Numbered from the stretch's first letter, positions 30,776 to 40,124 are shown. The stretch is 64,000 bases of DNA from Aureimonas sp. Leaf427 (GCF_001425485.1 NZ_LMQW01000043.1:41035-105034), one strand, 5' to 3'. Notes: a model not told the origin generated them from the letters alone. Translations and numbers: made by a program.

Positions 30776-30927
30776 TGGCGGTCCCGATATGGGACGGATG
30801 CGAAGCCAAACGAAACCGTCGAGTAACCATTTCGCGCCGAAGCGAACGGTCCTCGAAACAGCGCCTGGCCTAAGCACGGCCCCGAAAGACGCCCGGCTCC
30901 GTTGGCCGGGCCGTTCGGGAGAGAGCC

Positions 30928-31227
30928 ATGCCGTCCTTCGCCACCGCCTTCGCCGAGACCGCAGACGACGAGTTGTCGCCGCACGAGGTTTTCGGGGCAC
31001 CCGCCCTGCCGTCCGCGCGGCTGCTCTTCGGCGCGCGGCTCCTGTCCAAGCTTGCCTGGATCGCGGGCGCAGCGAACGAGGACCGGGCTGCGAGTCGCCC
31101 GGCCGCCCGCCGCTCCCCGCCGAATCACTGCGAGTTCGACTACGACTACTACGTCGCCCTGCAGAGCCGGCGCCGGCATCAACCCAGCCGATTGCACCGC
31201 CGCGAGACCCTCGACGGTAAGATGTAG
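30928..31227 (+). CDS. Small hypothetical protein
   Basis: A 99-residue open frame with a good ribosome site (GGGAGAG) six bases before its ATG and two hairpins directly after its stop, which argues for a real gene. The protein has a mixed N-terminal half and a basic C-terminal tail with an FDYDYY acidic-aromatic patch. I recognise no domain. It sits alone between serA and the kinase cluster. It could be a chance frame. Confidence 0.4.
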   Translation: MPSFATAFAETADDELSPHEVFGAPALPSARLLFGARLLSKLAWIAGAANEDRAASRPAARRSPPNHCEFDYDYYVALQSRRRHQPSRLHRRETLDGKM

Positions 31228-31243
31228 GCCGCTTTCGGCCGGG

Positions 31244-31290
31244 GATCGTGAGTCCATCATGTTCATCTTGAACCGGATGGGCTCACGATC
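31244..31290 (+). repeat. Long near-perfect hairpin
   Basis: A 47-base hairpin. The outer stem pairs 31244-31258 with 31276-31290 (14 Watson-Crick pairs and one G-T), and an inner 5-bp stem GTTCA/TGAAC (31261-31265 with 31269-31273) caps it. No T-run follows. It may terminate the preceding small gene or be a small RNA or protein-binding site. Confidence 0.6.
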
Positions 31291-31464
31291 TCTCTGATCT
31301 CGTTTGTCTCTTCGGGATAACCGGCTTCCGCTTATCCCTGACAAACTTCGGCGCCTTCTACGAAGCGCCTGCGGCTCCACCCCTCCCCATACGTCAGAAG
31401 ATGTGTTTCACTTACGTGTCCACGCGCCCGGGGGATGGGCGCGGACGGGCCGGGAACCCGCGTG

Positions 31465-33204
31465 ATGTCGATCGAGTACATGACCTTTGCCGAGCCGGCC
31501 GAGGTTCCGCCGGCGGCGATCGGCGGGTCTCGGACCGCCGGCTGGAAGCTGGCCGTGATCGACGACGATCAGGCGGTGCATGACGGCACGCGCTATGCCC
31601 TTCGCAACTACCGCCTGAACGGGCGAGGCTTCGAGCTGCTCGGCGCGCATTCGGGCTCGGAGGGTTTCGAGCTTCTGCGCGACCATCCGGACACCGCGAT
31701 CGTGCTTCTCGACGTGGTGATGGAGACGGAGGATGCCGGGCTGAGGCTGGCGCGCCGCATCCGCGAGGAGCTGGGCAACGAATTCGTTCGCATCATCCTG
31801 CGCACGGGCCAGCCGGGACAGGCCCCGGAGCAGCGCATCGTGATCGACTACGACATCAACGACTACAAGGCGAAGACCGAGCTGACCGCCGAGCGCCTGT
31901 TCACGACGCTGACCTCCTCGCTGCGCTCCTACGAGCAGCTTCGGCGGCTCGACGACATGCGCTCGGGGCTGGAGACGATCGTCGGCTGCGCCGTCCAGCT
32001 CGGCGAGACGCGGTGCCTGACCTCCCTGGCGGAGGGCGTTCTGATGCAGCTGAACGCCGTGCTGACCATCGAGGCCGGCGGCATGCTCGTTCTTCGCGAG
32101 ACGCTCGACGGCGCCCATGCGGTGCTGGCGCGCACGGGCAGCTTCGTCTCGCCGGAGCCCGGCGCCGTCGATCTTCACGCGCTCTTCGCGGAGGCCGCGC
32201 TTGCCGGGCACTCGCTGGCGGGGGAGGGCCACAAGCGGCTCTATGTGCGAACCGGCGGCGGCTCGGAACTGCTCGTCATCCTCGATCCACCGGCCGCCCT
32301 GACGCCGACGCAGATCTCGCTCGCCGGCGTCTTCGCCGCCCGGCTCGGCGTCGCCTTCGACAATGTGCGCCTGCACGAAAGCCTCGCCCGCGCCAATGCC
32401 GATCTCGAACGGCGCGTGGAGGCGCGCACGGCCGAACTCGGCGCCGCCAATGCGAGGCTGGAGGCGCAAGGGGCGCAGCTGAAGCGGGTCAACGCCTTCA
32501 AGAACGAGATCCTCGGCACGATCGCCCACGACCTCAAGAACCCTCTCGCCGTGATCCTCGGCCGGACGGAGATGATGACGACGCTGGCGGCGAAGCTGGG
32601 CGAGCCGGTCCTGTCGTCGCTCGATCCCCAGATCGGCCACGTGCGCGCGGCCGCCCTGCGGATGAACCGCATCGTGGACGTCTCCGTCGCCGACGCGATG
32701 GCGGATGCCTTCGACATTTCCGTCGCCCGCCGGTCCGTCGATCTCGGCGCGATCGTGCGCTCCGTCGCCGAGCTGAACGAAGGTCTGGCGGAGGCCAAGG
32801 GCCAAGTGCTGGAGATCGAGGCGGAGACCGGTCTTCACATATCCGGCGATCCCGACCGCCTGATGGAGGCGGTGGACAATCTCGTCAGCAACGCGGTCAA
32901 GTACACGCCGGCCGGCGGTCGCATCCGCGTGTCCGCGCGGCTCGTCGGCGGCGAGGCGGAGGCGGCGGTCGCCGATTCCGGGCCGGGCCTGAAGCCCGAG
33001 GACGTCTCGCGTCTCTTCGGCCGCTTCCAGCGCCTTTCCGCCCAGCCGACCGGGGGCGAAAGCTCGACCGGGCTCGGCCTCTCCATCGTGCGCAAGATCG
33101 TCGATCTGCATGGCGGGCGCATCCACATCGCGGAGACGGGGCCGCTCGGCGGCGCGTGTTTCGCGCTCGTCTTCTCTCTCCTGGAACGAAGGCTCGAGCC
33201 ATGA
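31465..33204 (+). CDS. Receiver-DUF3369-histidine kinase, cytosolic
   Basis: A 579-residue protein without membrane segments. It has an N-terminal receiver domain (about 28-150, phosphoacceptor Asp83 in LLDVVM), a DUF3369 region (about 150-300, beginning at NDYKAKTELTAERL), a coiled coil, then HisKA (His355 in AHDLKNP) and HATPase_c (DNLVSNAVKY, DSGPGL, STGLGLSIV). It can both receive and donate phosphate. ATG 31465 has a GGGAA ribosome site; ATG 31435 is an alternative. Its stop overlaps the OmpR-type regulator start by four bases (ATGA), so the two are co-expressed and probably a cognate pair. Confidence 0.87.
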   Translation: MSIEYMTFAEPAEVPPAAIGGSRTAGWKLAVIDDDQAVHDGTRYALRNYRLNGRGFELLGAHSGSEGFELLRDHPDTAIVLLDVVMETEDAGLRLARRIREELGNEFVRIILRTGQPGQAPEQRIVIDYDINDYKAKTELTAERLFTTLTSSLRSYEQLRRLDDMRSGLETIVGCAVQLGETRCLTSLAEGVLMQLNAVLTIEAGGMLVLRETLDGAHAVLARTGSFVSPEPGAVDLHALFAEAALAGHSLAGEGHKRLYVRTGGGSELLVILDPPAALTPTQISLAGVFAARLGVAFDNVRLHESLARANADLERRVEARTAELGAANARLEAQGAQLKRVNAFKNEILGTIAHDLKNPLAVILGRTEMMTTLAAKLGEPVLSSLDPQIGHVRAAALRMNRIVDVSVADAMADAFDISVARRSVDLGAIVRSVAELNEGLAEAKGQVLEIEAETGLHISGDPDRLMEAVDNLVSNAVKYTPAGGRIRVSARLVGGEAEAAVADSGPGLKPEDVSRLFGRFQRLSAQPTGGESSTGLGLSIVRKIVDLHGGRIHIAETGPLGGACFALVFSLLERRLEP

Positions 33205-33923
33205 GCTCCGACCCCCTGATCATCGTGGTCGACGACGAAGCCGCCACACGCGAGATGATCGGCGACTACGTGGGGATGAACGGCTTTCGCGTGAAGCTCT
33301 GCGACGGCGGCGCCAGCTTTCGCGAGGTGCTGCCGGAGGAGGAGCCGGCCCTCGTCGTGCTCGACCTCAACATGCCGGGCGAGGACGGGCTGTCGATCGT
33401 GCGCTTCCTGAAGAGCGAGCATCCCGTGCCGGTGATCATGCTGACGGCGACGGCAAGCCTGATCGACCGCGTGGTCGGGCTGGAACTCGGGGCCGACGAC
33501 TATCTGGCGAAACCCTGCGAGCTGCGCGAGCTTCTGGCCCGCATCCGCTCGGTCATCCGGCGCAGCCAGCCGGCCGCCGGCGCGGTGGCGCCGGGCCCGC
33601 CCGCGCTGCCGCGCCGGGAGGTGCGCTTCGGGGCCAAGGTGCTCGACCTCGACACGCAGCTTCTGCGCGACGAGGAGGGCAACGAACTGCAGCTCGTGCC
33701 GAGCGAGTTCAACCTTCTGAAGGCCTTTGCCGAGAACCCGCGCCGCGTCCTGACGCGGGAGCGGCTGCTGACGCTCGCCAATGCCCGCGACACCGATCCG
33801 TTCGACCGCTCGATCGACGTTCGCATCACGCGCATCCGCCGAAAGATCGAGGCGGACCCGGCGCATCCGACGATCATCCGCACGATCCGCGGCTCGGGCT
33901 ATCTCTTCACGCCGGACGGATGA
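33201..33923 (+). CDS. OmpR-family response regulator
   Basis: A 240-residue two-domain regulator. The receiver has Asp11-Asp12, phosphoacceptor Asp55 (VLDLNMPG) and the conserved Lys in YLAKPCE. The C-terminal winged helix is PhoB-like (LVPSEFNLLKAF, then RIRRKIEADPAHPTIIRTIRGSGYLF). It should bind DNA as a dimer on phosphorylation. Its start overlaps the preceding kinase stop and a membrane kinase gene follows after 140 bases. Target genes are unknown. Confidence 0.92.
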   Translation: MSSDPLIIVVDDEAATREMIGDYVGMNGFRVKLCDGGASFREVLPEEEPALVVLDLNMPGEDGLSIVRFLKSEHPVPVIMLTATASLIDRVVGLELGADDYLAKPCELRELLARIRSVIRRSQPAAGAVAPGPPALPRREVRFGAKVLDLDTQLLRDEEGNELQLVPSEFNLLKAFAENPRRVLTRERLLTLANARDTDPFDRSIDVRITRIRRKIEADPAHPTIIRTIRGSGYLFTPDG

Positions 33924-34063
33924 ACACCGTCGCGATCTTGTGCGCTGCAGCAGTTGGAACGCGGCGCGAAATCCTACGGAAACATAGCCGCTCCATGCTC
34001 GGCGACGACATCACGAGGGGCGGACGGACGATATGAGGGGCAGGACCAGAGGGAGGACAGAGC

Positions 34064-36424
34064 TTGCGCCATGAGTCTCCGGCCGCCCTTTCCGCGCGCG
34101 CGGAACGAAGGTCTCGACGGAGATGGCCCCGGCTTCTCCCGCTTCGCATCCGCCACTCCATCCTGCTCGTCGGCGCCATTCCGATCGCCATCGCCACCGC
34201 GCTCGCCATCGCCTCCTTCGGTCTCCTGAAAGGGGCCGACGACGCGCATGACGGGGCCTTGCGGGTGGCGACGATCTATCGGCAGATCGTCTCGGCCATG
34301 AGCGCGCGGGACGCTTATCTCGCTTCCGGCTCGGCGGCGCGGGCGCGCTACTTCGCGGCCTTCGACGCATCCCTCTCCTCGGCGGACGAGGGGCTGGAGG
34401 CCCTGCAGGGCCGAAGCTTCGGGGCGGACAACGACGGCGCGATCGACTCGATCCGGGAGAATGCCGGCCGCTATCTCGCCGGGATGCGGGATCTGGCACG
34501 CATGACGGCCCGCAACGACATGCTCTTCGCCGAAATGGACGAGCGGCTGAGCAGCCTGATCGAACTCACCGACGAGGCACGCCGCCGCCAGCACGATTCG
34601 AACGCGGACGTCGTTCGGACGCTGACCGACCGGGACGGAGCGCTTCGCTCGGCACAGGCGATCGTGGACACGGCGAGCGCCGCGCGCATGGCCATCACCG
34701 ATGCCAGCCGCGGGCCGGCCGGTGCTGGCGGCGGACAATCCTTCGCCAATGTCCGGCTGACCCATGCGACCGACGATCTCGGCATCGCCCTCCAGACCTC
34801 CGGTGCCGGCGGCGATGCCGAAGACTTCCGCACGCTGGCGGCCGGGCTGCTCGCGGGGCAGCCGGCGGACAAGGCGCTGGACTGGCTGGACCGGCTCTTG
34901 AAGATCAAATCCACCGAGCAGCGCTCGCTCCACGACCAGGTGGCCGAACTCCTGACCTACACGGTGCAGGCGCACGAGACCGAGCAGGCGACGCAGAACA
35001 TCGCCATCGCCACGCTAAAGCTCGGCGACCGGACGCTCTCGGCCTTTTCCGAGCGCGATTCCAAGGAGGTCGCCGAGATCATCGCGGAAAGCACGCGCCT
35101 CAGCGACACGATCGGCTCGCTGCCGATCTCGCCCCTGATCCAGACGGAGATGCTGGACGCGCTCGAAATGTGGCGGGACGGGCTCGCCAAGATCGAGCGG
35201 GGCCTGTCCGACCAGAACGCCATTCTCGGCTCCATGGGCGACATCGCGGCGATCATGCTCCTGGAAGTCGCCTCGCTGAACACGACGCTCTCGGCCAATG
35301 CCGAGGAGATCGGCGCGACAGTGCGGCAGATCCTTCTGATCGGCGCGGTGATCGGCCTCGTCATCGGCGCGGCGACGGCGCTCTTCGTCGCCCGGTCGAT
35401 CTCGACGCCGCTGAAGCGCCTGGAGAACGGCATGCTCGACCGCGCCGCCCACGGCGCGAGCGGCCCGCTGCCCGACGAGGACCGGCGCGACGAGATCGGC
35501 TCCATGGCGCGCGCGACGAACCATTTTCTGCGCGAACTCGGCAAGCGCGAGGGCGCGCTGCGCGGCGCCAAGGAGCGGACGGAGGAGGCGCTGCGCCAGC
35601 TGAAGCAGACGCAGTGGGAGCTGATCCAGGCCGAGAAGCTCGCCTCGCTCGGCCAGCTCGTCGCGGGCGTCGCCCACGAGATCAACACGCCGCTCGGCGT
35701 CGCGCTGACCACCGCGACCGTGATGAGCGAAGAGGTCCGCCGCTTCGAGGCCGAGGCACGGGCGGGCCGCGTGACGCGCGCGGCCTTCGACGATTTCGTG
35801 GAGCGGACCGGGGAGGGCGCCCGGCTGGTCTTCGCCAATCTCGAACGCTCCGCCAATCTCGTGCAGAGCTTCAAGCAGGTGGCCGTGGATCAGGCGAGCG
35901 GCGAGCGGCGGAGCTTCGAACTCGGCGAGTTCACCGAGGAGCTGTTCGTCAGCCTCGGACCCCTGATCAAGCGGGCGGGGCACCGGACCGAGATCCTCTG
36001 CGAGCCCGGCATCACGATGGACAGCTATCCCGGCGCGCTGGCGCAGGTCCTGACCAACCTCTTGTCCAACGCCTTCGCCCATGCCTTCGAACCGGGCCGC
36101 CAGGGGCTGGTCCGCCTGGAGATCGCGCGCCGGGAGGCGGGCCTGCAGCTGATCTTTTCCGACGACGGGCGGGGCATCGCCCCGCACCACCGGCGCCGGG
36201 TCTTCGACCCCTTCTTCACGACGGGGCGCGGCAACGGCTCGACCGGGCTTGGACTGCATATCGTGTTCAACCTCGTGACGGCGACGCTCGGCGGTACGAT
36301 CGCCATGGACGCGCCGGAGACGATCCGCTTCGGCAGAACGCCGCTGCCCGGCGCGCGCTTTGCCATCGACCTGCCGCTCGCGGCTCCCCAGCACGGCGCA
36401 CTCGGCGAGGCGGGACATTCATGA
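34064..36424 (+). CDS. Membrane sensor histidine kinase
   Basis: A 786-residue kinase. Membrane helix 1 (about 32-55) and helix 2 (about 421-444) enclose a large helical periplasmic domain of some 365 residues. A HAMP domain (445-495), coiled coil, HisKA (His538 in VAHEINTPLGVAL) and HATPase_c (NLLSNAFAHAF, DDGRGI, GSTGLGLHIV) follow. It starts with TTG at 34064, as no ATG or GTG precedes the first helix in frame; this start is uncertain. The gene for a periplasmic substrate-binding protein begins 10 bases after it, suggesting that the binding protein delivers the signal. Confidence 0.85.
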   Translation: MRHESPAALSARAERRSRRRWPRLLPLRIRHSILLVGAIPIAIATALAIASFGLLKGADDAHDGALRVATIYRQIVSAMSARDAYLASGSAARARYFAAFDASLSSADEGLEALQGRSFGADNDGAIDSIRENAGRYLAGMRDLARMTARNDMLFAEMDERLSSLIELTDEARRRQHDSNADVVRTLTDRDGALRSAQAIVDTASAARMAITDASRGPAGAGGGQSFANVRLTHATDDLGIALQTSGAGGDAEDFRTLAAGLLAGQPADKALDWLDRLLKIKSTEQRSLHDQVAELLTYTVQAHETEQATQNIAIATLKLGDRTLSAFSERDSKEVAEIIAESTRLSDTIGSLPISPLIQTEMLDALEMWRDGLAKIERGLSDQNAILGSMGDIAAIMLLEVASLNTTLSANAEEIGATVRQILLIGAVIGLVIGAATALFVARSISTPLKRLENGMLDRAAHGASGPLPDEDRRDEIGSMARATNHFLRELGKREGALRGAKERTEEALRQLKQTQWELIQAEKLASLGQLVAGVAHEINTPLGVALTTATVMSEEVRRFEAEARAGRVTRAAFDDFVERTGEGARLVFANLERSANLVQSFKQVAVDQASGERRSFELGEFTEELFVSLGPLIKRAGHRTEILCEPGITMDSYPGALAQVLTNLLSNAFAHAFEPGRQGLVRLEIARREAGLQLIFSDDGRGIAPHHRRRVFDPFFTTGRGNGSTGLGLHIVFNLVTATLGGTIAMDAPETIRFGRTPLPGARFAIDLPLAAPQHGALGEAGHS

Positions 36425-36434
36425 GGCATCCACG

Positions 36435-38048
36435 ATGATCCGGCCGATCCTGCGCCTTCTCGCAATCGTGGCGGCGATCTCCGCGCTGGCCTCGCCCGCC
36501 GAAGGCAAGACGCTCGTCTTCTGCTCGGAGGGCAATCCCGAGACGCTGAACCCGCAGCTCGCCGTTACCGGGACGGCGATGGATGCCGCGCATCCGATCT
36601 TCAACAATCTCGTCCAATACCGGCTGGGGACGACGGAGATCGTGCCGAGCCTCGCCGAGAGCTGGACCGTCTCCGAGGACGGGCGTGACTACGTCTTCAA
36701 GCTGCGCCGCGGCGTGCGCTTCCATTCCAACGCGCTCTTCACGCCGACACGCGAGTTCGACGCGCGCGACGTCATCTTCTCGCTGATGCGGCAGTGGAAG
36801 AGCGACCATCCCTATCACGCGACGGAGGGCGGCGGATTCGCCTATTTCCAGGACATGGGCATGGCCGACCTCCTGGAAAGCGTCGAAGCGCCCGATCCCT
36901 ATACGGTCCACATTCGCCTGACGCGGGCCGAGGCGCCGTTCCTGGCGGACCTCGCCATGCCCTTCAACTCGATCCTCTCGGCGGAATATGCCGATACGCT
37001 GCTGGCGACGGGCCGTAAGGAGCTCTTCGACACGCAGCCGATCGGCACGGGGCCCTTCATGTTCGCGAGCTATCGCGAGAACGTGACGATCCGCTACCGG
37101 GTCTTTCCCGACTATTGGCGCGGGCGCCAGCCGGTGGACACGCTGGTCTTCTCCATCACGCCGACGGCGGCGGCGAGATTGACCAAGCTGAAGGCGGGCG
37201 AGTGCCACATCTCGGCCTATCCGGCCCCGGAGGACACCGCCGAAATCCGCGCCGATCCGCGGCTGGAGCTGCATCGGTCGGAGGGCGTCAATATCGGCTA
37301 TCTCGCCATGAACACGACGCGGCCGCCCTTCGACGATGCGCGCGTGCGCCGGGCGATCAACCTTGCCGTGGACAAGGCGACGATCCTCTCCGCCGTCTAT
37401 CCCGGCACGGGCGTCGCCGCGACCAATCCCATGCCGCCGACGCTCTGGGGCTACAATCGCGGCATCGAGCCCTATCCTTACGACCCCGAGGCCGCGCGGC
37501 AGCTCTTCACGCAGGCCGGCATCACGGGCGGTCTGACCGTCGATCTCTGGTATCCGCTGGTCGACCGGCCCTACACGCCGAACGGCAAGCGCGTCGCGGA
37601 GATGCTGCAGACCGATCTCGGCAAGCTCGGCATCAAGCTGGAGCTGAAGACCGACGAATGGACGGCCTATCGCGACCGCATGCAGCGCGGGGACTTCACG
37701 CTGGCGATCTACGGCTGGGCCGCCGATATCGGCGATCCCGACAACTTCCTGCACACGCTGCTCGGCTGCCTCGCCGCCCGGATCGGTGGCAACAACATCG
37801 CCCGCTGGTGCGACAAGGACTACAACGCGCTGGTGACGGAGGCGAAGACGACGGCCAACCGCAAGCGGCGCATCGACCTCTACGACAAGGCGCAGGAGAT
37901 CTTCCACCGAGAGGCGCCCTGGGTGCCCATCGCCCATTCCATCTTCATGGTCGCAACGCGCAAGGAGGTTCGGGGCTTCCAGATCGACCCGCTCGGCTAC
38001 CATGTGGTCGAAAACGTGGATGTGGCCGAGGATGCCAAGGCGCGATGA
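36435..38048 (+). CDS. Orphan periplasmic substrate-binding protein, SBP_bac_5 family
   Basis: A 537-residue protein with a cleavable signal peptide (1-24, ending AEG) and no lipobox. The DppA/OppA-type cluster C fold is clear: KTLVFCSEGNPETLNPQ, VPSLAESWTVSEDG, YVFKLRRGVRFH and GTGPFMF. Such proteins bind peptides, nickel complexes or heme for ABC importers, but no permease or ATPase gene lies nearby. It follows the membrane kinase gene by 10 bases, so it may act as the kinase's ligand-binding partner. The next gene overlaps its stop by four bases. Confidence 0.88.
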   Translation: MIRPILRLLAIVAAISALASPAEGKTLVFCSEGNPETLNPQLAVTGTAMDAAHPIFNNLVQYRLGTTEIVPSLAESWTVSEDGRDYVFKLRRGVRFHSNALFTPTREFDARDVIFSLMRQWKSDHPYHATEGGGFAYFQDMGMADLLESVEAPDPYTVHIRLTRAEAPFLADLAMPFNSILSAEYADTLLATGRKELFDTQPIGTGPFMFASYRENVTIRYRVFPDYWRGRQPVDTLVFSITPTAAARLTKLKAGECHISAYPAPEDTAEIRADPRLELHRSEGVNIGYLAMNTTRPPFDDARVRRAINLAVDKATILSAVYPGTGVAATNPMPPTLWGYNRGIEPYPYDPEAARQLFTQAGITGGLTVDLWYPLVDRPYTPNGKRVAEMLQTDLGKLGIKLELKTDEWTAYRDRMQRGDFTLAIYGWAADIGDPDNFLHTLLGCLAARIGGNNIARWCDKDYNALVTEAKTTANRKRRIDLYDKAQEIFHREAPWVPIAHSIFMVATRKEVRGFQIDPLGYHVVENVDVAEDAKAR

Positions 38049-38374
38049 CCGGAAAAACGCCGCCCCCGAGGACGCCGGACGGCCGCTACATCGTGGTGCG
38101 CGGCCGGCTCTGGCGCGCCAGCAATCCCGGCCTCGATGCCGCCGACCGCGAGCGCTACGTCGGCGACCTCATGTCCGCCCGCCGCGCCGTCCGGGATGCG
38201 GGCGAGGACATTGCTGCCGAAAAGGCCGCCCGCGCCCGCGTGGAGACGGCCAAACGCGGCCTCGGGGAGCGAGGCCCCGTCTGGTGGACGGACGGCTCGC
38301 CCGACCTCAATCGCCATCTCGTGAAGAACACCGATTACGCGGCGTGGTTCGAGGCGTTGGAAGAGGGCTCTTAA
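38045..38374 (+). CDS. Conserved hypothetical protein
   Basis: A 109-residue soluble protein with TPDGRYIVVRGRLWRASNP at the N-terminus, a basic helical middle and GPVWWTDGSPDLNRHLVKNT near the C-terminus. I recall similar short proteins in many rhizobia but no known function. ATGA overlap with the substrate-binding protein gene shows co-translation, but the relation to signalling may be incidental. Confidence 0.75.
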   Translation: MTGKTPPPRTPDGRYIVVRGRLWRASNPGLDAADRERYVGDLMSARRAVRDAGEDIAAEKAARARVETAKRGLGERGPVWWTDGSPDLNRHLVKNTDYAAWFEALEEGS

Positions 38375-38452
38375 ACCCAGTCGAGCACGGATGCGAGCAG
38401 GTCACGACCTGCGCTCACGCCTTCAACATGCTCATGTCTCGGAGAGGCCGAG

Positions 38453-38527
38453 TGGTACGCCCAAGGGGAATCGAACCCCTGTTTGCGCCGTGAGAGGGCG
38501 CCGTCCTAACCGCTAGACGATGGGCGC
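38453..38527 (-). tRNA. tRNA-Glu (CTC anticodon)
   Basis: Read on the minus strand, the 75-base gene has a 7-bp acceptor stem (GCGCCCA with TGGGCGT, one G-U pair), the D arm TAGCGGTTAGGA, a GCGCC/GGCGC anticodon stem with loop CTCTCAC (anticodon CTC), and the T arm AGGGGTTCGATTCCCCT. CCA is encoded. Confidence 0.95.
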
Positions 38528-38606
38528 CCGGTCGGTGAAGCGGCTTATAGGTGGGGTTTTCGGGGTTGGCAAGCGGGTTTTTGAATGGGCATCGCGGAAA
38601 AATGCA

Positions 38607-39068
38607 TCAGGGCGTCTTGTAGAGGTCGAGCATGGGCGTGGGCGCGCCGGAGCCGGTCGTGGCCGGAGCGGGGCGGGGGGCGGGAGCCGGGCTCTCGGGG
38701 GAGGCCGGGGATTGGGCGAGGCCGTCGAGGCGGTAGCGGGCGATGACGGCGCCGGTCGCCAGGTCGATCCGCAGGAGCGAGGCGGGGGCGCCGTCGTTCG
38801 GAGCGAGACGAAGAAGAGCGGTGTCGCCGGAGGTCGCCATGTCGAGAAGGATGGAGCCTGCGGGAAGCGCGATCGCGAGATCGGCGGCCTCGGTCCCACT
38901 CGGCGGCGCGTCGCGGTTCAGCTTGTAGACAATGGCCCCGAGCACGGCCATAACGCCGATGAACAGCGTCGAGACCGAGAGCGCCAGAAGGCGCACCATC
39001 TTGCGTCGCAGCCGTTCGGTGGCCGGATCGAGCGGCTTCTCCGCCGCGTCGTCGCCGATTTCCGTCAT
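38607..39068 (-). CDS. Small single-span membrane protein, hypothetical
   Basis: A 153-residue protein with a basic N-terminal cytosolic segment, one membrane helix (about 27-49, LLALSVSTLFIGVMAVLGAIV) and a periplasmic domain rich in hydrophobic beta patterns (LAIALPAGSILLDM, LLRIDLATGAVIARYRL) followed by a Pro/Ala tail. Function unknown; relatives near rluD occur in rhizobia. Its start codon lies only 21 bases from the divergent rluD-like start, so the two genes share an extremely short control region. Confidence 0.75.
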   Translation of the reverse strand: MTEIGDDAAEKPLDPATERLRRKMVRLLALSVSTLFIGVMAVLGAIVYKLNRDAPPSGTEAADLAIALPAGSILLDMATSGDTALLRLAPNDGAPASLLRIDLATGAVIARYRLDGLAQSPASPESPAPAPRPAPATTGSGAPTPMLDLYKTP

Positions 39069-39089
39069 GATCCGTCCCTGGAGGCTGCC

Positions 39090-40124
39090 ATCTCCCCCGC
39101 TCCTACAGGTGATGAAGAAGCCGAGTCCAGCCGCTTTGCCGTCGAGAGCGACGAAGCGGGTGCGCGGCTCGACCAGTTTCTGGGCGCGAAGTTGGCCGGC
39201 GAGCTCTCGCGAAGCCGCATTCAGGCTCTGATCGCGGCGGGCGAGGTGCTGGTCGACGGCGTGGCGGCGACGGCCACCAAGCAGAAGGTCGTGGCCGGTT
39301 CGGTGATCGAGCTCTTCGTGCCCGAGCCCGTCGACGCCGATCCCAGGCCCGAGAACATTCCGCTCGCCGTTCTCTACGAGGACGACGCGCTGATCGTGAT
39401 CGACAAGCCGGCGGGGCTCGTCGTGCATCCCGGTCCCGGCAACTGGACGGGTACGCTCGTCAATGCGCTGCTCCACCATTGCGTGGACAGCCTGTCGGGC
39501 ATCGGCGGCGTGAAGCGGCCGGGGATCGTCCATCGGCTGGACAAGGACACGAGCGGGGTCATGGTCGTCGCCAAGACCGACGCGGCCCATCGCGACCTCG
39601 CCGACCAGTTCGCGGCCCATGGCCGGGACGGACGCATGGAGCGCGCCTATCGGGCGATCGTCTGGGGTGTGCCGGAGCGGCCGGCGGGTGTGATCGACGC
39701 GCCGCTCGGGCGCTCCACGACGGACCGGGTGAAGCGGCAGGTCGTGCCGGCCACGCGGTCGGACGCGCGCGAAGCCGTGACGCACTATGCCGTGAGGGCG
39801 CGCTCCAGCGGCGAGGGGGCGCCGTCGGCGCTCGTCGACTGCGTGCTGGAGACGGGTCGAACCCACCAGATCCGCGTCCACATGGCCCATATCGGCCACC
39901 CGCTGATCGGCGACGAGGTCTATGGCGCGGGGTTCCGCACGAAGGCGCGCACGCTGCCGCCAGAGGCCCAGTCCGTCATCGAAACCTTTCGGCGTCAGGC
40001 GCTGCATGCCTTCCGGCTCGGCTTCGAACACCCCTCGACGGGCGAGCCGATGAGCTTCGAGACGCCGATCCCGGAGGATCTCCAGCGCCTTGCCTCCGCG
40101 CTCGGGATTGATGCGGCGAATTAA
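39090..40124 (+). CDS. RluA/RluD family 23S rRNA pseudouridine synthase
   Basis: A protein of about 344 residues with an N-terminal S4 domain (ARLDQFLGAKL, SRSRIQALIAAG) and the RluD-type catalytic domain with HRLDKDTSG (catalytic Asp) and RTHQIRVHMAHIGHPLIGD. It makes pseudouridines in 23S rRNA. The start is unusual: no ATG, GTG or TTG lies in frame close to the S4 domain. An ATC at 39090 has a GGAGG ribosome site six bases upstream; a CTG at 39078 is the alternative. It lies next to rpoH, as in many rhizobia. Confidence 0.88.
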   Translation: MSPAPTGDEEAESSRFAVESDEAGARLDQFLGAKLAGELSRSRIQALIAAGEVLVDGVAATATKQKVVAGSVIELFVPEPVDADPRPENIPLAVLYEDDALIVIDKPAGLVVHPGPGNWTGTLVNALLHHCVDSLSGIGGVKRPGIVHRLDKDTSGVMVVAKTDAAHRDLADQFAAHGRDGRMERAYRAIVWGVPERPAGVIDAPLGRSTTDRVKRQVVPATRSDAREAVTHYAVRARSSGEGAPSALVDCVLETGRTHQIRVHMAHIGHPLIGDEVYGAGFRTKARTLPPEAQSVIETFRRQALHAFRLGFEHPSTGEPMSFETPIPEDLQRLASALGIDAAN

